Positions 1 through 13,300 of a stretch of 64,000 nt of DNA are shown piece by piece (the stretch's first letter is position 1; the number at the start of each line of letters is the position of its first letter). Made by a program: the position numbers and the translations under genes. A model generated the notes under the pieces. The model searched no databases and had not been told where the DNA came from. It saw only the letters and a program-made list of their open reading frames with translations. This DNA comes from Chamaea fasciata (Eukaryota; Chordata; Aves; Passeriformes; Sylviidae). Location: NCBI GenBank assembly GCA_029207755.1, contig JARCOQ010000012.1, forward strand, positions 16,497,679 through 16,561,678, written 5' to 3'.

Positions 1-518
1 CCTTCTGTTCCAAGCAGCAGCAACACACCCTTCACTAGTTAGATCATTATAGGAAGATCACTGGGAAGAACAGGAGATTAAAACGAACTATTGCAAAGCA
101 AGAATTTTCTTTACTGTTACGAACCCCACTCTGCCTGTAAGCTGGGAATGCCCCAGGAGGGATGCATCCCCAGGAGAGCAGCAGCAAAAAGTAAACTGTC
201 CCCTCTCTGGAGAGTAACTCCTTCTGTCAAGTGTTCTCTTGACTGAAGAGCGTGCCGTCGTGATTGATAAATCACCTCCCCGAGACAGACAGCTGGCAGT
301 CTGAGGAGCTGCTTCACCTCAGGGCACACACGGGGAGGTCAGAACGGGCTGGAGGTCCTGCCTTGCTCCTGCGTGTTGGGGAGGGCTGTGAGCGTCCCTT
401 TGAGAGGGACACAGCTGCTGCCTGCTGCACCTGGGCTTCTGCCATTTCCAGGCTGAGAAGTGTTCCTTGGACGGGATGTGGGAAAGGAGGGCAGACTGCA
501 CACCCCTTTGAACATGTG
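1..518. other. Non-coding flank, nothing recognised
   Basis: No repeat, RNA gene or convincing coding exon is seen. The part from about 120 to 500 is moderately GC-rich, so several short open frames overlap on both strands. None has a domain, a credible start context or a partner exon. The last bases before the LTR (ATGTG, 514-518) look like one side of its target-site duplication. Confidence 0.6.
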
Positions 519-1154
519 TGTTCTTAGGTTGCAATGAAGGATGTAACCAGCAGTAGGTATTCTGTTACCAGCTGTTAAAACCAAGTGGGGCAGTGTTCTT
601 TATCTCTTCGAGGACCCATCCTCCCTCCAGGGGATATCTGCTGTTCATGGGCCATCGAGGCTCACTGCATGACTGATACAATTACAGCATCCCATTGGGA
701 GATGATCCACGCAGGGGGAAGAGCCCAGCATTCCTACCTGGATAAAACCTGAGAGTCAGAACACCAGCACAACCTGTTAGCACTGGATTCCCAGAGGAAG
801 ATCAGACCCATCTCACCACCACTGGACCTTCAGAAGAAAATGACACCCTTCTACAGGATCATTGCTCCAACAGAACCACATCTGTCACTGCAGGAGGACT
901 TGATTGGAGTGACACCAACACCCTGATCAACAGGGTGTCAGGTTGTATTCTGACTCTGCCAGTGCTTTCTTTTAGTGTTTTTTTTTTTTGTACTACTGCA
1001 TTTTTTATTTTAATTTTCCCAGTAAAGAACTGTTATTCCTATTCCCATATCTTTGCCAGAAAACCCCCTAATTTCAAAACTATAATAATTCATAGGGAGG
1101 GGGTTTAGATCTCCTGCCTTCCTTAGCAGACACCTGTCTTTCCAAACCAGGACA
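519..1154 (+). mobile_element. Solo LTR, endogenous retrovirus family A, copy 1
   Basis: Seen: the segment begins TGTTCTTAGGTTGCAAT and ends CCAAACCAGGACA, giving the TG...CA ends of an LTR. It aligns along most of its length with a second copy at 35383-36153. Shared landmarks are the CCTGGATAAAACCTGAG segment near 740, a GATCAACAGGGTGTCAGG stretch near 925, a T run near 980 and an AGTAAAGAACTGTTA segment near 1020. Flanking bases ATGTG (514-518) and CTGTG (1155-1159) match at four of five positions, suggesting a 5-bp target duplication. Compared with copy 2 it lacks roughly 100 to 130 bp near its 5' end, so it is internally deleted or belongs to a shorter subfamily. No retroviral coding sequence adjoins it, so a solo LTR is inferred. 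The Repbase family name was not assigned. Confidence 0.85.
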
Positions 1155-1520
1155 CTGTGTTACCTAAATATACCCACAGATATGTAAAATCAAGTGAAAT
1201 TCTACTGCTTCTGTGAGAATTCCTGCTTGTCCAGCAGGCATTCCCTGGTAGGACCCAATGTTTTCAGCTCTGGGATACAACACTGAGAGGTGCTGGGCTG
1301 TGCCTCCCAGTACATCACTCCTTACAACTGATCCTCACAGTGAAAAACCTGAGCTCTAGGAAAGATTTCTGTATAAACTATGGATACACACTGATCAGAG
1401 TTGAGTGGAACATGGGACCTTCTAAAGCTGGGTCACAGAAATAGCAGCCGATGGCTTGTCTGAAGTATCAACAACGCCAGCACTGGATCCTTGGAAATCT
1501 TAGTTCACAGATAGTGCATT
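1155..1520. other. Non-coding spacer between LTR and CR1
   Basis: About 370 bases of AT-rich DNA with no long frame and no repeat that I recognise. It could hold decayed retroviral sequence, but nothing supports that. Confidence 0.55.
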
Positions 1521-1705
1521 CCATAAAATCATAAAGGAACAGAGGCTGGCAGGGGCTTCCAACCACTTCATAGTCCAGCCCTCCTTGCTTAGAGCAGCAG
1601 CATCCAATCCCCATTGTTCAGGGCTGCGTCCAGCCACAGTCTGAATAACTCCAGGGATGGAGATTCCACAGCCTCTCTGGATAGCCTGCTCCAGTGCTCA
1701 ATAAC
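1521..1705 (-). mobile_element. CR1 LINE 3'-end fragment (minus orientation)
   Basis: Read on the minus strand this is the 3' terminal part of a CR1 non-LTR retrotransposon. On the plus strand it opens with the tail remnant CCATAAAATCATAAAGG. It continues with the typical reverse-complement CR1 blocks GGGGCTTCCAACC, CTCCAGGGATGGAGATTCC, CACAGCCTCTCTGG and GCCTGCTCCAGTGCTC. Only about 185 bp remain, with no reverse transcriptase portion, as is usual for 5'-truncated CR1 copies. Divergence from the CR1 consensus I remember is substantial, so this is probably one of the older copies in the window. The right edge near 1705 is approximate. Confidence 0.8.
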
Positions 1706-4087
1706 AATTTAATCACAGCCTACAAAGTTCAGAACAACTACCCTCCTCACTTCATTTTCTGTCCTTACCTTTGATTTCATGTTCTGCCAGATCAATATAA
1801 ACCTCATTTGGATCCTCCGCATTCATCTTCTGTTCCTGGAAGTCAAGGAACTGTTTTCCTGTGATTTCCCTTTGTTAATAAGAGGAAACACTGGTTGGGC
1901 CAATACACAGAGGCAATATAGTGTAACCTTCACCTTAAAACACAAATGTCTGAAGAATATGTTCTGAAATAAAGTACTGAGAGTCTGTGGTGAATTAATT
2001 CCAGTTAAAAATACACAAATATGTGCAGGTACACTATGCGGGAAGCAGAAAGAATAACATAAGAAAACTGCTTAATACACACATTAATCTTACATGTATT
2101 AAACCTCACTTGCAAAAATGTCCCCTAGAAGCCCAGTGGATTATTTTGATTTGTAAAGTTACACATCAAACAAAATATTTCCAAGACTGGATGCATAACT
2201 TTGCCATTATAAAGTCAGACCATCACCCCAAGTTATTTTATGCTTTAGTGTGGGGAAAGTTTTTCTTTCTTTCTGGCCACAATAGCCAAAAGTGTAAAGA
2301 ATTGTTCTGTCCCTCTAAGCCAGCTTTTATCCACATCTGGCTTTTATTGCTCCTTTCCAAGTTTGCTAAACTGTTGCAAATCTTTTGAAAAATGCATACA
2401 AATTCACTGCAGACAATTACATCTGACAAATCAAAAAAACATCTTTGTCATCTCTGGACTCTCCTGTACTGCTCTGTATGTGTCTGTCCAAATTCTTCTA
2501 ATGAGATTTTGGGGCTGTGGGTATTCTATGACGGGTGATTCAGTTCACTTCAATAGCCATCAGATGGCTGTGAGTATCCTCTGTTCTGTGCTGAACCTGG
2601 CTAAAATTCGAGATGATGAATAAGGTCTATAAATCCCAGCACTTTCCTTGAACATTATATTCATTAAAAAGAAAAAAAAAAATCAGTTGAGCAATGATGT
2701 ATGTTTCCAACGTACCCAATCTATCAGGCATTTGACTCTGCTCTTGACGGTAAAGATAGACTGAGATCAATTTTCTTCCTGTCAGCAGCTCAAGTAGATG
2801 ATTCTCATGCCTTCAGTTCCATTCAGAGAACTCTACACTGGGTTTGTTAATTCTGATAAAATCTGCTCTAATTTTGTGAATTCTGATATGCTAAATCTTT
2901 GTGAAATATCCCTGAAGGATTTCAGAGAACCACAATTTGACTGAGATCAAAGCTCCGGCAGACATCCAAGTTCAGTTTGATTTGAAGTGACAAACTGTAG
3001 ACCCTAAGATTTGATTGTGGCTACAGCCCTTTGGAATGCTGCACAGGCTTCAGATACAAATCCTCTTCATGCTTTGATCACACTGCAAACTGTTGCATGA
3101 AAATAAAGAAACTGCTTCTGAAAAAAGTCGTATTAAACTTACATTTTGTAAAATTGTAAACAATAGTACTTTTCTGCCAGAGGCCATCACAGGAAGCTGC
3201 TTTCTAGTACTGCTTTCTATGAGCACTCACCAAGGGCACAAATATCACTTGTGAGTTGCACTGTAGCCCTTTGGTAAAATCCTGGACACCCCAAAATATG
3301 TCAGCAAGAAAAACCATGTGCAATTAATCTGTTTGCCTTCTCTGGAGGATTAACAGACCCCGAGCTACTGGAACTATGACCACTGTCTCCAATCAACTGA
3401 GCAAACCTAGTTTACTCCTGCTAAGGCTGTGACCTTGTGTAAACTGTTACAGGGCACAAATCAACCCCCTAAGAGCATGGATATGTTCTTCCAGGCAATC
3501 CGGATCATCTTAGGCTGCACAATTAAATAGGTCAACCTCAGCAGCTTGATAAAAGGCTTCAAAAAGATTGTGTCATTATGGCTTTGATGTTTTGCAGACC
3601 TGAACTACATTTGTATGTGAATGCACTGGAAGCATTAGCCGAAGAGTGCCTATAATAGCAAGAAGGAAAAACAGTAAGAGAGTCCATAATAATACCCCCT
3701 TGCCTTCAAATGGAAATGCTTTCTCATTTAGATAGGAAATTGCCCTCATAAACCTTAGCTAAGTATGACCTTATTCTTCTTAGTGTCTACCACTGTGGAT
3801 AACTATTATACAGAAAAGGATTTTAGATCTGCAGGTCTTTAGAGTCAGAAGTGAAGCTTATTATTGTATCCATTGCTCATAAAGTAGCATATAGATTTTG
3901 TGCTGTAAAAAAGCTAAGTCAGTGCTCTTTGGGTGGCAAAAATATATGTTAGAAGAAAAATAATCTTTTACATGCTGACATATAATGTAATAATTCCATC
4001 ATAACCAGAGAAAACATGCAGACACCTCATGCAACTAGTTTAAGTTAAGGTTAAGTTAAAAATCTTAGTGAAGATTTAAACATGAAA
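1706..4087. other. Unique AT-rich DNA, no gene recognised
   Basis: About 2.4 kb of AT-rich sequence with stops in all frames. The longest open frame, 121 codons at 2023-2388 on the plus strand, is low in charged residues, has no domain I recognise and overlaps an antisense frame. A short A-rich run lies near 2670. No repeat family or RNA gene was recognised. Confidence 0.6.
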
Positions 4088-4398
4088 GTTGGAGAGGGAC
4101 TTTTTACAAGAGGATGTAGTGCCAGGACAAGGGGAATGGATTCCCAGTGCCAGAGGGCAGGGCTGGATGGGATCTTGGGCAGGAATTGTTCCCTGGCAGG
4201 GTGGGCAGGCCCTGGCACAGGGTGCCCAGAGAAGCTGTGGCTGCCCCTGGATCCCTGGCAGTGTCCAAGGCCAGGCTGGACACTGGGGCTTGGAGCAGTC
4301 TGGGACAGTGGGAGGTGTCCCTGCCCATGGCAGGGGTGGAAATGTGATCTTTAGGGTCCCATCCAACTCAAACCACTCTGTGAATGTATGATTCTGTC
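4088..4398 (+). mobile_element. CR1 LINE 3'-end fragment (plus orientation), young subfamily
   Basis: This is the 3' end of a CR1 retrotransposon. It opens with GGAGAGGGACTTTTTACAAG and passes through GGCAGGGCTGGATGGGATCT and GGCACAGGGTGCCCAGAGAA. It ends in TCCAACTCAAACC followed by a short TGTATGATTCTGTC tail near 4398. The core at about 4140-4330 is nearly identical to the CR1 copy at 37125-37315; I count about five differences by eye. Both therefore come from one fairly recent source subfamily. It is 5'-truncated and has no coding part. The GC-rich CR1 sequence creates several overlapping open frames on both strands, which are not genes. Confidence 0.9.
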
Positions 4399-7300
4399 AT
4401 TTAAGCATTTCTGTAAGGGGCCCTTGGTTCCTGCAATTTACCATTTCAGCAGACTATGCAAATAATTTACTGTCTCTCATTTCACTGTGATTGGCAATTA
4501 AAGTGATATAGGACATTTTCATGGCAAAAATTATGTTACGAAAAGATGTATCACTCCTACAGTCATGAGCAGTCACAAATCAGACATAGGTATTCCCTTT
4601 GTAAGTTAAAAAGATAATCACCCACCATCTTCCTCGAAATACATTTGAGACTTGATTTCTGGTTCCAAAATGAGACTGATGTAAGAAACACAAATTCCTT
4701 TAGCCAATACTCACAGAATCTTTGCAGCCCAGCACCATCCCCCCGTTTTCAGGACAAGGGGACACTTTTGATACCCTGGGACCATTTGGAGAGGGTCGGA
4801 TCTCTCCCTCACTCTGCCTCATCTCAGTTTTTTTATCTATATGGACTAGCAAGGAGTTGGCCTTAATTTAGTGAGTTTAACAAAAGCAGACAGGAAAGCC
4901 TGGGAAATGTGAAGACTCGTTCTTTACTTTGTCTATCTGTCCTGTTTCTGTGGCTTGCCACAGTAAAACTGTTGCTTGAGATTGCTTTGAAATCCTTTTG
5001 CCCTTTTGTACTAATACATGGCTGGGCAAAGGCAGGTTAAGTTCAATGACTGCTAGATTCACCCTGGTAATTCATCCTGCATCCTTCCATTTGGGAGCAT
5101 TCCTTTCCTGGAATCCAGCTCATCACACAGTAAAAACCAAACAACTTTTTTTGTTTAGCCATAAACCAGATCCCAGTTCTTCAGTGCAATGGGCCCTGCA
5201 GAGATATTTCCAATCTAAAAGCAACATAAGCAACTGCACCATTCTAAATTAGAAATGATTGGCCACTAGGGGAGGTTTAGAATCCTACTGCAATGACACA
5301 AGCTTGCTTGGTAAGACTCACATGCTTATTTATATAATTATAGATAACATCCTCCACTAGGACATGGCATTCTACCATGAAAGTATGATATTTCTTTCCC
5401 AACTTCACAATATATATGTATATATATGCACATCTCCTAAGAAGTTGTTCCCTTATTGTCAGCAATTTATAAAAGTATAAAGTAAGATAGCTGAGTTTTT
5501 AGCCTGTACATAACTTACAAAGAAATTTGGATCAATACAGAAATACAGAAAGCACTTGAATATTCAGATTATGAATTGCACGTATTGGAAATATGGTTAG
5601 CCAGCTGCAAGGCTCCAGAGTTATCAATTTCAATATGAAACAGTTTATGCCATTTTCCAAGCAATTTTAGACAAATAAGAAAACTGGCAGTAATCAGTCT
5701 TAAGTAGCATAAAACTTATTTGAAAGGCAATTACACCCATCAGCATGGTGTCTCCAAAAATCATCCGTGACCTCCCTGAAACTTGATTGTTGTTAAAACG
5801 ATTCCTCTCACTGCAAACAGACACTTATTTCTCTCTGTCCTTTGTGGCCTTGTTTACTTCAGGAATATTTGTCAAATTTATAATGGTGCTGACTTACTCC
5901 CACCATGCTGATGGCATCAATTCTTGCAAAATCAATAACAAGTTATTTAAAATGTGTAGCTCTCGTCCACTACTACCCAGTTCTTTATATTATTTTATTG
6001 GTGACGTAGAGCTTCCTTAATTGGGCCTCACCTTCCTGCCCAACAGACAGGGATAAATCATGGGAATCACTGCACCAGACTTGTTCAACATCACTTATGT
6101 CAGTGGTAGCTGCCACACATTCCATCACTGACAAACTTCCAGGGGCTGACCCTTCATATAACCCATTTCTCTGCCCACTGACCATGTTTTACTGAGCAGT
6201 TTTGACGTGGATGTGCTTCAGCTCTCCCTGCAGAGATTTGCACTTCTCCAGGTTCCTGCATGGTAGGGGACAGTGACAGGAAATGGAGCAGGTTTGCACG
6301 GTGAAAGAACATATCCAGTACAAACAGGTCTGTGAGACACAAAATCATCACAGTTTCAACTCAAGCCTTTTTATAAAACAAACAAACATTCTGGAGTCCT
6401 TTATCTGTTCAAAGTGCTTCATTAAAGACACAGCAGCAGAAAGCTTCTGTCTTGAGACTCAAAGTGGCTCACCTGGAGAAAGATCTGTGTAGGACCTCCC
6501 TTGTATGATCCTGCCAAAGAACATGGAGAAGGCTTACAGTCCAAGAAAAGGTCAGAATTTATTAAAATGCAGATATTAAGAAGAAAGAGCAGAAATTACT
6601 GTTTGTAAGTAACTCTTCCTTAGTTAATTCTGTCTCTACAGGTGCATCCTTGCCTCCCAATTTTCAGATTAACCAAAGACTTACAAACTGTGGGAATTCC
6701 AACCCAACTTTGACCCTCCGTAAATTTTTCTCTGTCCTTTCTGCAACCTGTACCTACTGCCTGCTCTTTTCAGTCTCTGTGCTTGATCTGGAAGCTCACA
6801 AGTCCTTGTTGGGACCCTCCCCATATCTCCTCCTGCCTTCCTCCCATCAGTCTCTGGAATTCTCTCTGTTTTGGATATTCAGTTGCCAACAGCAAACAAA
6901 ACACCTCCTTGTTCTTTCAGAGGGCCCACTTGAGCTATCCCAGTCACTGAGGAACAGAACACAGAGGAACAAATGAATATAACACGTTCTATCCAGCATA
7001 TCCCTAAATATACAATCAGTTCAAATATGAACCCTTGCTCAGAGCAACACCACCCAAATCCTCCTTGATTTAGAAGGGAAGGTGAAACAGCAGCAATAAC
7101 ACCTCTGTGCATCTCAGAGCACTTCACAGCAGCAGATGGATGATATCTCCATTTCACTCAGACATGGACTGACAAAGTTTACTGAGATGCTGGTAAAATA
7201 AACCCCTTGTGTTACAGGTATACACAGGCTGAGTGTTCCAAAGGGAAAGCAGAAGGGATCTCCACAGAAAAGCCTCAAAAGGATGGTTCAAGAGCAAGTC

Positions 7301-10300
7301 CTTAAGGTGATGGTGTGCAGAACAGCAAGATACGTCAAAAAACTTCCATTCACATGGCCAAGGAAGCCCGTACAAAAAATTTTGGTCCTAATTATAATAT
7401 ATTAAATCCTTATTACTACATCACACTGCTTCTGGTTTTCCATGCTCATGATGAACTTAGTTAATTACATTACAAATAGCATTGAGAAATATTCAGAATA
7501 GCACGTAAAAAATGCAGTAATTTGGGATTCTAGTCATTAAGGAATCTCTATCCTTAGTGATTGCTGTCATCATGGATGATCTAACAGCCATTTGAGCTCT
7601 GTGTTTGCTGAGAATAATCATAACTCTTCAGGGAGAATTTATACACTGTCTAGCAGCTCTGGACCTTTTGACTCTGCCCAGAGGCAATTAGGCTCTTTAT
7701 AATGGCATCAGGAAAATCCCAAGAAGATTTTTTTTTTTGCCTGTGTCTCTCTATGCCATCTCTCCCTGCATCTCCTTTTTCATTTAAGTATATGCTAAAG
7801 ACAGAAGGTATTATGACTGTGACATAGTCACATTACTACTGTGAAAATAGAAATCATTCTCCTAAATGGGAGACCACCCATCTCTTCCAATAATGTGACA
7901 GGAGCAGAGGGGCATGGATAGTCTGTGGCTATCCTGGAAGCCAGGATTAAGCTACTTTTGCTCACTAGACATCTCCTGTATAAACTACCAATGTTCTACA
8001 GGACTTCTGAATTCTCACACACATACAAAATAAGCAGAGTACAAATGCATTTGCTTCTCTTCCCTAATGTTACATCATTATCATAAAAAATCCAACATGT
8101 TATTTTATATAAAGCCATAAACATGATTAACTGGAGCACTAATTCTCCTGCAGACAATGAGCAAGCTTTTAGCTTCACAATTGGTCCCACTGACACAGAG
8201 CTCATGGAAGGGAATGAGATTTCCATAGACAGACAGAGTTTTATTCCTGTGTTACTTTGTGGTTATACCTGCCCCCAAATCAAGGGCCTGGTTCATGCAG
8301 TACTAACCCAGGATGAAATCCTGCTGGATTTCAAAGGCATTTTGCTGGTGCTCAGACTGCAGGAGTGTTGGTCAGGGTAACTAAATGTACACTGACATGT
8401 TAAATGAAAGACTTCTGAGCCTGTTACAAATGCATTTCCCCAGCAGAGTAAGAAGGAAATGTCAGGAGCACTTTATTAGATGCCACACACTTAAGCAATT
8501 TGGGGTTGGTTTCCAGAATCTCTATATTTGCTGCGTTCAGGTGGGCAGGGAGCTTCCCTGGAACTCTGCACTGCCACTGTTTCCCTCCCACTGCTGCTGC
8601 AGCTTCTCTTCAGAGACAAAACTTTCTGTCAAGACACAGGTGTTGTATAACATCCTGTTTGTTATTACAGAACAAAAGCTGAAGTTCTGGAGACATTCTA
8701 AAAACATAATAATGCTCTCTTTATTCACTGAAACATTGTGCTTTATACATACTTTAAAGGAAGTTAATTTTTAATTCTAACACTAATTCATTTTGTTTGG
8801 TCATCTTTCAATTTCAAACAATTTTTGCCACTCTTTTTTTTCATCATGTCTTCTATATATAAATGATCGGTAGGGTACAAATGAACATTAACATCATGAG
8901 CTAGCATTATTTTAAAATCAATATTGGAAAATATAGCATCAAGCAGACACTTTTAAAGACTGAATCCTCTGGTATAATTAGCACAGTCCTGCACCAGCCC
9001 CTGGGCAAGTAAAATGAGATAGATGACCTAGACAGAGGGGGATTTTTTTTTAAAGTGTGCACTGGAATATATTAATGCCATGTTAGTCTTGCCTAGCACC
9101 CCTCCTGCATCTTTGAGGAAAAGATACAACAGAGAGAAAACTCTTTGGAAATAATTACAATACCACATAGAACAGGTATTAAAGAAGAAACCCATAGATT
9201 TGCATTAAAGTTCTGCAGGATTATTGTGATGTTTTGGACACCTGAATAAAAATTACTTCAATCACTGCATCATTGTCTTGGCTCACTTATCCCTGGCTTC
9301 AGGGATCAGAGGGGACAAAAGCAGAAGCTGCAAGTCTCTTCAGGCTTGCATGTTTCTAGTATTAAGCAGTCTAGGAACAAGTGGAAAGATTGGGATAGAC
9401 AGAGATTGGGATATTCTGTCCTTATGTTCTGCCAGCTATATTCTTATTTGGTGGAAGGTTTTAAAACTGTTTTGCCACATTGAAATAGTCATTAAAACTC
9501 GCACAGACAGAGCTCACCTGAGACACTGCTTAGTTTAACTGAGCCATATTTACAGTTACAGGATAAAGCAGTTGAATAGCTGATGCAAGAATTAAAAGAT
9601 GAAAATCTGCACTACCCAGTTCAAATGCCTCCTCTATTGTGATTTTGAATACATTTATTTATTTTTTCACCTGTGGTTTGACCTACAGACTCACAAATTG
9701 TTTTGTTTCCAGATGTGTGTAGAGAGGTGTCTTTTTAAGGTGAACAGAGTTTAATGTCATGAAATGACAAAGATATCTAAATATAAAATCCTTCTGGTAG
9801 CTTGGCACTGACCCCAGTGAAACTTTTCAGATAAAGGATGCTGGAAGTGACAAGTACATGAGCAGGACTTTTTGTTTACCTCCAGGGCAGCACAGTCATT
9901 CACAGCCTGAAGAAGTTCTTCTGATGAGAACGTTATAACTTTGTGTTGTATTTAATCCTCACATTAATAGGGCTCTGAAAAAAAATCCTGAATAAAGACC
10001 TTGCTGGGGAAGACAGCCAATAACACATCATTCAAAGGTTAGCCAAGAAGGAAAGTGGGCAGTGATGGTGAAGAGACTGTAATTGGTTTCCTCTCTGCCT
10101 GTCACAAAGCTGCTCAGTTGCTATATATTTAAAACCCTCTTCAGGTATAAACCAGATCACAGGGGACATCCCCACCTGAATGCTATCCACAACTTTGTAC
10201 AGAGCAGAGAATACAAGTATTAATTTCACAAAGCTGGCAGGGACAGGAATTACCAAGGAAGTCCCATCCAATCTAGGGAATTAAATTAGCATATCTAGAA

Positions 10301-13300
10301 ACTTCTAGAAACTAGGAAAATGTATTTTATGAAGTGATATAGAGGCTGGGGAGGTGACTCCCTCTGTCATTACCTGTCTCTCTTATCTCCCTTTGAAGTA
10401 CCATTAACAGGGAGGTTTTACCCTGCTTTCAGTGTTTAATATTTAGGGCCAGGAGTGCAATATTGCTGCAATGTGGCAGCACCAGTGCAGCACTGCAAAG
10501 CTGCCTTGCCGAGGGCTGAGCTCTTACAGGCACTGCCAATCTCACCCACACACGTGAACATTCCAGAATTCATCTCCCTTTGAACTAAGGGAAGCTGGAC
10601 TAAATATTATAATATGGTTTTGTTTCCTCTCTCAACAACAAACTGATGAAACCCACAAGGACTCACCAAGCCTAAGGAATTACATTGCCTGTACTGTTTA
10701 TTTTTTATCACACTAATTTTACATTTATCTTTTTCGTCTGGATCCCTGAGGACACAAAATTAACATTTTTAACTGCATGTTTTACCTTTGTGGTAATAAG
10801 AGAGAAGAGTTATGGCTAAGTTTGTAAGCATCAAAATCAAATGCAGTATTGGTAAAGCAATTTCTGTGAAATTTGTAAACAATATATTGCCTGGAAGAGT
10901 CTGCTGTTGATAGTCATTTTGGACCGAGTCCTTTATAGCTGCTTATTCTAACTTGGCGTTTCCAGCCTGTTAAAATGTCATATGGATAAAGAAGTAAATT
11001 TTGACAGCTGTGACTGGATTATCATTGCCAAGGAAATCCTGGTACTCATATGTTTCAGGACATCTATTTTGCTTTGTCTCTGGCCTTGCCTGAACTAAAA
11101 TTACCTTCTGAGACAAGAAGAGAAACACAACAAAAGAAAGAATTGAAATATTGTTATTCTTTTGATGCTTGAAGTTATAGGAATAAGAAGAAATCTTTAA
11201 AAGTAGTTATTTAATGCATTGTTCAGATTTTGAGGGAACACCAGCTCCTCTCTTCAAGGACTTGGCCAATATGGATTTTACGCGGGCATACTGAGTTACA
11301 GGAGGGCTTGCTCGTATCTGTGTTAGAGGGGAAACACTGGAAGGTTCCTGTGGCATCAGCCACTCAATCTGTTCAGCCATGTGCAACAGGGACACGGAAA
11401 ACCCCAAATGATACTTGCAGCATCCTCAACTTTGGGACCAGAGGAATTGCCACGATGGATCCATCCAATTTCAATACCGTATCTCTGATCAACACCGGTA
11501 TCCAAACCCACAGAAACTGCAAGGAGACAGTGGACAAATGCAACTCAATTCTCCTCCTCTTCCAACAATACAAAACTGAAACAGCAGGAGAGACAAAGAG
11601 TGGCAATAACTGTTATTTGTGCTGCCATTCACACTCTCCCTCCCAGGGTTCACTCCTGAAGATCTCCTGATATAAAGAGCATGTAAGTTACAGCAATTGA
11701 AATGCTGATTTATGGGGCTGAAATACCATCCGCAGAAACACAAACTCCCAGTAAGTATTGGTTCTAGCAGCTGTGGTAGTACTGATGTAATTCCTCTGAG
11801 CAACTGAAAAAGGGGATATGGAGGCAGTAAAGTGGTAATAAATATTTGATTCAAGGTTACCAAATGCTTAGCTTTAGTCCTAATTCATAACAAGGCTGCA
11901 TTTAGAGATACGCGACATCTTAGGAATGTTCTTTCCTACCCAGCTATTTCATTGCATGCAGCCATATACTCTTGGAACTAGCAAGATGACTGTGGATTTG
12001 TCATGACCACTTTCTGTACTGTGTTTATACTGACACAACTAAATGACTCTTTTTTGACTCTCTGACTTCCAAAACTACCACATACAGGAGGTATCTGCAA
12101 GGTCTCCAAATCTTGATTCATATCTCAGATTTTGTCTTCTGAACTTTACTAATTCACCTGTTCTTAAGCTGCTGTAATTTATACAGTAACAGTGTGGGGT
12201 ACAGCTCAGTACCCACCAACAGGTCTCTATATAGAGTGGTAAAAAGGCCTTCCTTTCCCAAACCAGTCACTGTGTGGCCATCCACTGGTGACATCTGTTT
12301 ATTCTGACTGAAAGATACACCTAGCAGCAACAATTTTGTAAGATATGCACATCTCTAGCAGTGTTACAATTGTACAAAAATAGTCATTGACCACTGTGTT
12401 CCCTTTGGCCAATCACATAAAACACCACAGAGGATATTTTGCTGCCTTATGGCTCTTTGAAAATCTCTTGTAGGTGAGCCTTGTGTTTCAATGTATAATT
12501 TACAAGCACTGAAATGCTAATGTTAACACCACTTTGCAGCAAACTCCCTTGAGCCATGTGCTGTTTCATCAGAGATGCCTTTCTTGATGGTTTACTGAGC
12601 CACTTCATAGCCTGTTCTTGCCTTCACCCTTTCTTTCCTACAGAAGATCAGAACAAACATGATGCTCACACCCTGCCATTTCACAAGCAGGGCCTGAAGA
12701 GCAGCCAGCAGCAACAAAAAGGCCACCAGCACTTGGCCACTTGTGAAAAACATGCCCTTCTCAAGCAGAAAGAGCATTTTCCCATTCTTTTGTTAGAACA
12801 GCCTCTTTGTTGCCTAGCTAATGAAAATGTTACAGCTGAAAGTCAGAACTTAAAAAAAAGCAAACAAACAGAGAAAGGCCTTAAGGTAAGGGTGGCTACA
12901 GAAGCTCCTTTGACTGAAGGTCAAAGCTGCCAAGGTATTTAGGCACGTAAAGCTAGATGGTGTGTTAGACATTAAAAATACTTGAGTGCTTCTCTAAAAC
13001 TCACCAACAATCCTAGTGTGCCAAATTCCTAAATGCATGAAAAAATATGGTCCCCAAACACTCTCATGTGAGCCTGATTGTACATATAAAGTAACAAAAG
13101 CTGCTGTATTGTGACATACATTATCTGTCTCCCTTTAATTGCACACACAAAGCCCTGCAACTGCTTTCAGCATCCATTTCACACTTGCAGGCTTTCCTTC
13201 GCACTTGTGCTGCTGGTGGGGTTGTCAGGCTCAGCCAATTTGCATTTGTGAATGTGGGGTTTTGCACAGGCAAACAGGTGCACTCAACACCAGTTATGCT

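Noticed and set aside
4076..4391. Several open frames of about 100 codons on both strands
   Set aside because: They lie within a CR1 3' end, which is non-coding and GC-rich. The same frames recur in the CR1 copy at 37005-37391.
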